This document shows positions 4,154-6,740 of a DNA stretch of 6,740 nucleotides, piece by piece. This DNA is from Prevotellaceae bacterium UBA2757. Lineage in GTDB: Bacteria > Bacteroidota > Bacteroidia > Bacteroidales > Bacteroidaceae. The stretch covers positions 10,471 through 17,210 of the forward strand of contig DEJD01000058.1 of NCBI GenBank assembly GCA_002353215.1, given 5' to 3'. Numbering within the stretch: position 1 is the stretch's first letter; each line of letters opens with the position of its first letter. The position numbers were made by a program, and so were the translations under genes. Below the pieces are notes generated by a model. That model searched no databases, was not told where the DNA came from, and saw only the letters and a list, made by a program, of their open reading frames with translations.

Positions 4154-6717
4154 CACCTCTTGAACTTCTCTCGCCTGCAAAGACTGCTGACATCGGCATC
4201 GAGGCTATTAAGCACGGAGCTGACGCAGTATATATTGGTGCTGAGGAGTTTGGAGCCAGAGCCGCTGCCGGCAATTCAGTAGCGGACATAGCCCGACTGA
4301 CAGCCTTTGCCCACCAGTACGGCGCAAAAGTTTATGTTACTGTAAACACCATAATTTACGATGACGAACGGCAGAAGGCAGAACGCCTCTGCTGGCAGTT
4401 GTACGAGGCTGGTTGCGATGCCCTCATCGTGCAGGATCTCCGCCTGCTCAGTCTCCGTCTACCCCCTATCCCTTTGCACGCCTCCACTCAGATGGACAAC
4501 CGTACAGCTGAGAAGGTGGAACAACTCCGCCAACTCGGTTTTCGACAGGTAGTCCTTGCCCGCGAACTCACCACCGGCGAGATCAGTGCCATCCACAAGG
4601 CTGTGCCCGAGGTCAGTCTTGAGGTATTCGTGCATGGAGCCCTCTGCGTAGGACTCAGCGGTCGCTGCAATGCCAGTGAGTGGTTGTTCGGCCGCAGTGC
4701 CAACCGAGGTGAGTGTGCTCAGGTATGCCGCATGGAACTGGACCTTGTCGATGCCGACACCGACGAGGTACTCATCAGTAAAAAACACCTGCTCTCACTG
4801 AAGGACAACTGCCAACTCCTCAACCTGCAGTCGCTCGTAGAGGCAGGAGCCACTTCGTTTAAGATTGAAGGCCGTCTGAAGGGAGCCGACTATGTGAAAA
4901 ACATCACAGCTGCCTACTCCCAGGCACTCGACCGCCTCATAGCACAGGCACCCGACCAGTACTGCCGCAGTTCCGAGGGTACTGTGCGCTACACCTTCAC
5001 TCCCAACATCCTTAAGAGTTTCAATCGCGGTTTCGTAACCGATGTGTCGCGTCCCGATGCCAACATCCTCACACCTAAATCCATGGGCGAACACCTCGAC
5101 AACAATAGTGTGTTGCACAATGGCGACGGACTCTGTTATATCTCCGACGGCGAACTGAAAGGCATGCAACTGAACAATGCTGCTGCATGGCAACCGAAAC
5201 CCGGAGTGCAGTATTTCCGCAATAAAGATGTGGAATGGGAGAAGACCCTGTCACGACCCACCGCAGAACGACGTATAGATGTTGTAATAGATGTATATAA
5301 AACCCATGTAACCATGAGCGACCCTCGCGGCAACACTGTGAGCAGCGAGTGGACTATGGACGAGGCACAGACTCCGCAACACGATAACATACGCACCAAC
5401 CTCGGCAAACTGGGCGACAGCGTCTACGAGGCAAAAGCGATAAACATACACTTCGACGACCATTATTTCGTACCTGCAAAACAAATCTCACAGTGCCGCA
5501 GACAACTGGTGCAACTACTCAACGAAAAACGCACAGAGACCTATCCGCGACTCCTGCAGGAACACACCCCGGTCACTGTGGAAACAGAACGCCCGTTCGA
5601 AGAGACCCACGACCCCGACACCCCGCTGATGCTCACCAAATACTGCCTGCGACGCCAACTGGGAATGTGCAAATTAAAAGGAGTTAGGAGTGAGGAGTTA
5701 GGAGTTAGGAGTTGGGCTCTGCGGTTAGCTAATGGCAAGAAACTTCTGCTCGACTTCGACTGCAAGAACTGTATGATGAAGGTGATGCGTTCACTTACGT
5801 GTCTTCTGCCGTTATTCTTCTTGCTGATGAGTTGTGTGGGCGGCAGTGTCAGGGAGAATGCAAAACCCGCTGATACCATCGTGAACATAGTAGATACTAC
5901 GAGTGTACAGCCCGACAGTGTGCTGCTGAATATGTCGCCGCAACAGATCGACTCGCTCGTATTCCGTCTCACCCACCACTACTCCATAAACTTCAATTTC
6001 GTGGTCAAGGCAGACTCCATCATGCTCATTCCACGTGAAGGCGATGTAGGCGACACCTGTTATGTGAAAGACGGCGAACTCATTGCCGTAGCAGCCATAT
6101 CGAACCATATCGACACACTCTGGGTGAAGGTAGCCCACGACCAACGAACTATGGGTTGGATAGCGGAGAGCGAACTGCTCAAGCACTCCTCGCCCGACGA
6201 CCCCATATCCGAAATCCTATACGCCCTGTCCGGTTCCCGCGGCATATGGATGTCCATCCTCGCTGCCATCGGACTTAGTGCCTTCTTCGTAAAACAACGG
6301 AAAAACAACCGGATGCGACTCTTCTCCCTCGAACAGATGCAGTCGCCCTACCCCTCTATGTTCCTGGCACTCATCGCCGTCATGGCAGTACTCTACTCCT
6401 CCGTTCAGAACTTCGTACCAGAATACTGGCAGGAGTACTACTTCCATCCGTCGCTCAATCCCCTCATGCTCCCGCCCCTCATGGCTACCCTCGTAGTCTG
6501 CGTGTGGTTGCTCATCATCACCTTCATAGCCGTGTGCGATGAAGTATATCACCATTTCGACGTACTCGACGGAGCCATCTACATCTTCGAACTGCTCGGT
6601 ATCGGCATGATAGTCTATCTCGCCGTCAGCTGGACCACAATCATATTCATAGGATACCTCCTCGCACCGGTATTCCTCCATTACCTCTATGTAAGAAATA
6701 AACGAAAACCAATATGA
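4150..6717 (+). CDS. U32-family protein (RlhA/TrhP-like) fused in frame to a lipoprotein
   Basis: This is a single 855-codon ORF starting in the metA stop (ATGA). Residues 1-270 are the U32 barrel: MTPLELLSPA, HGADAVYIG, then VHGALCVGLSGRC and ECAQVCR, giving Cys166, Cys173, Cys189 and Cys193, the likely Fe-S ligands of this superfamily. Residues 372-459 resemble the later DUF3656 half of RlhA (NLGKLGDSVYE, VPAKQISQCRRQL). The tail has Cys499-X7-Cys507 and Cys538-X2-Cys541 (FDCKNC). Characterised relatives RlhA and TrhP hydroxylate 23S rRNA and tRNA in a prephenate-linked way, so an RNA-modification role is more likely than the 'peptidase' or 'collagenase' label. In the relatives I recall, the protein ends just after DCKNC; here the frame continues into a lipoprotein signal and membrane domain. 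Residues 511-521 are encoded by a heptanucleotide array. A true fusion, an internal start, or a lost stop are all possible. The U32 call is firm; the fusion is uncertain. Confidence 0.85.
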   Translation: MTPLELLSPAKTADIGIEAIKHGADAVYIGAEEFGARAAAGNSVADIARLTAFAHQYGAKVYVTVNTIIYDDERQKAERLCWQLYEAGCDALIVQDLRLLSLRLPPIPLHASTQMDNRTAEKVEQLRQLGFRQVVLARELTTGEISAIHKAVPEVSLEVFVHGALCVGLSGRCNASEWLFGRSANRGECAQVCRMELDLVDADTDEVLISKKHLLSLKDNCQLLNLQSLVEAGATSFKIEGRLKGADYVKNITAAYSQALDRLIAQAPDQYCRSSEGTVRYTFTPNILKSFNRGFVTDVSRPDANILTPKSMGEHLDNNSVLHNGDGLCYISDGELKGMQLNNAAAWQPKPGVQYFRNKDVEWEKTLSRPTAERRIDVVIDVYKTHVTMSDPRGNTVSSEWTMDEAQTPQHDNIRTNLGKLGDSVYEAKAINIHFDDHYFVPAKQISQCRRQLVQLLNEKRTETYPRLLQEHTPVTVETERPFEETHDPDTPLMLTKYCLRRQLGMCKLKGVRSEELGVRSWALRLANGKKLLLDFDCKNCMMKVMRSLTCLLPLFFLLMSCVGGSVRENAKPADTIVNIVDTTSVQPDSVLLNMSPQQIDSLVFRLTHHYSINFNFVVKADSIMLIPREGDVGDTCYVKDGELIAVAAISNHIDTLWVKVAHDQRTMGWIAESELLKHSSPDDPISEILYALSGSRGIWMSILAAIGLSAFFVKQRKNNRMRLFSLEQMQSPYPSMFLALIAVMAVLYSSVQNFVPEYWQEYYFHPSLNPLMLPPLMATLVVCVWLLIITFIAVCDEVYHHFDVLDGAIYIFELLGIGMIVYLAVSWTTIIFIGYLLAPVFLHYLYVRNKRKPI
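5680..5714 (+). repeat. Heptanucleotide array inside the U32 coding sequence
   Basis: Five 7-base units run in phase: GGAGTTA (5680), GGAGTGA (5687), GGAGTTA (5694), GGAGTTA (5701) and GGAGTTG (5708). The first 26 bases from 5681 are identical to 3141-3166 after cimA. The array is translated as GVRSEELGVRS, with a 7-residue period because three units make 21 bases. It uses the only forward frame without a stop: the other two hit TAG within the array. It lies between Cys507 and Cys538 of the C-terminal tail, a spacing that I recall as variable in relatives. An AAATTAAAA run just upstream (5671-5679) may be a remnant of the A/T-type units. Confidence 0.85.
5776..6717 (+). CDS. Membrane lipoprotein with SH3-like segment, possible separate product
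   Basis: Starting at the ATG at 5776, the frame gives 313 residues; ATGs at 5773 and 5785 are alternatives. The N-terminus is a textbook lipoprotein signal: MKVMRS, a hydrophobic stretch LTCLLPLFFLL, and lipobox LMSC with Cys at 5833-5835 (residue 20). Next come a Ser/Asp-rich linker, a segment resembling a bacterial SH3 domain (GDTCYVKDGELIAV to WVKVAHDQRTMGWIAESELL, residues about 90-135), and four or five hydrophobic helices (about residues 156-172, 194-210, 233-254, 267-286 and 287-304), ending in a basic tail RNKRKPI. I recall similar Bacteroidota lipoproteins, sometimes annotated 'zinc ribbon domain-containing', of unknown function. The signal peptide argues that this began as an independent gene. 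It shares the frame of the U32 ORF, with no stop between them. Independent initiation is inference. The TGA at 6715-6717 overlaps a repeat array. Confidence 0.55.
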   Translation: MKVMRSLTCLLPLFFLLMSCVGGSVRENAKPADTIVNIVDTTSVQPDSVLLNMSPQQIDSLVFRLTHHYSINFNFVVKADSIMLIPREGDVGDTCYVKDGELIAVAAISNHIDTLWVKVAHDQRTMGWIAESELLKHSSPDDPISEILYALSGSRGIWMSILAAIGLSAFFVKQRKNNRMRLFSLEQMQSPYPSMFLALIAVMAVLYSSVQNFVPEYWQEYYFHPSLNPLMLPPLMATLVVCVWLLIITFIAVCDEVYHHFDVLDGAIYIFELLGIGMIVYLAVSWTTIIFIGYLLAPVFLHYLYVRNKRKPI

Positions 6718-6740
6718 TGGCTGATGGATGAGGGCTGATG
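6716..6740 (+). repeat. Start of a third heptanucleotide array, cut by the window end
   Basis: Units GATGGCT (6716-6722), GATGGAT (6723-6729) and GAGGGCT (6730-6736), plus GATG (6737-6740), keep a 7-base period. The first unit overlaps the TGA stop (6715-6717) of the preceding ORF. The unit differs from the GGAGTTA and AATT types upstream. Only 25 bases are visible, so its length and end are unknown. Confidence 0.65.

Noticed and set aside
5680..5714. Insertion sequence or mobile element in the U32 gene
   Set aside because: There is no transposase, terminal inverted repeat or target duplication; the segment is a simple tandem heptamer.

Overview
The window looks like chromosomal DNA of a Bacteroidota bacterium, most likely Prevotellaceae or a close Bacteroidales relative. 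Three things point there. Starts lack Shine-Dalgarno sequences and sit behind A/T-rich leaders. A good match to the Bacteroidota -7 promoter element TAnnTTTG (TATCTTTG, 371-378) is present. The protein families (Leptospira-type citramalate synthase, long U32 protein with a C-terminal Cys-rich tail, lipoprotein with an SH3-like segment and several membrane helices) are ones I associate with that phylum. All real genes are on the + strand.

Layout: (1) 1-230, the 3' end of an MTA/SAH nucleosidase gene (mtnN). (2) 231-558, a 328-base intergenic region with a promoter (348-378), a hairpin plus T-tract (432-470) and a second promoter close to leuB. Together these suggest a short terminated transcript or attenuated leader. 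(3) 559-3147, leuB and a cimA-type citramalate synthase gene 6 bases apart, one operon. (4) 3140-3223, a 7-nt-period repeat array that fills the gap to metA and contains the cimA stop codon. (5) 3230-4153, metA of the acetyl-CoA (Glu111) type. (6) 4150-6717, an 855-codon ORF overlapping metA by ATGA. It joins a U32-family protein (about residues 1-545) to a membrane lipoprotein (about residues 543-855) with no stop between them. (7) 6716-6740, the start of another 7-nt-period repeat running off the window.

How the genes fit together: CimA condenses pyruvate with acetyl-CoA, and LeuB (with LeuCD, not in this window) can process citramalate-derived as well as isopropylmalate-derived intermediates, so the pair serves isoleucine and leucine synthesis. 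MetA starts methionine synthesis from homoserine, and MtnN recycles by-products of S-adenosylmethionine use. The U32 protein resembles the RNA-hydroxylation proteins RlhA/TrhP rather than a proven protease.

The most unusual content is the set of three heptanucleotide arrays. Two overlap stop codons. The third lies inside the U32 coding sequence in its only stop-free frame, between two cysteine pairs of the C-terminal tail, and either frameshift there meets a stop within 20 bases. The apparent U32-lipoprotein fusion is the other main item. I do not see a mobile element, CRISPR array, tRNA or rRNA.
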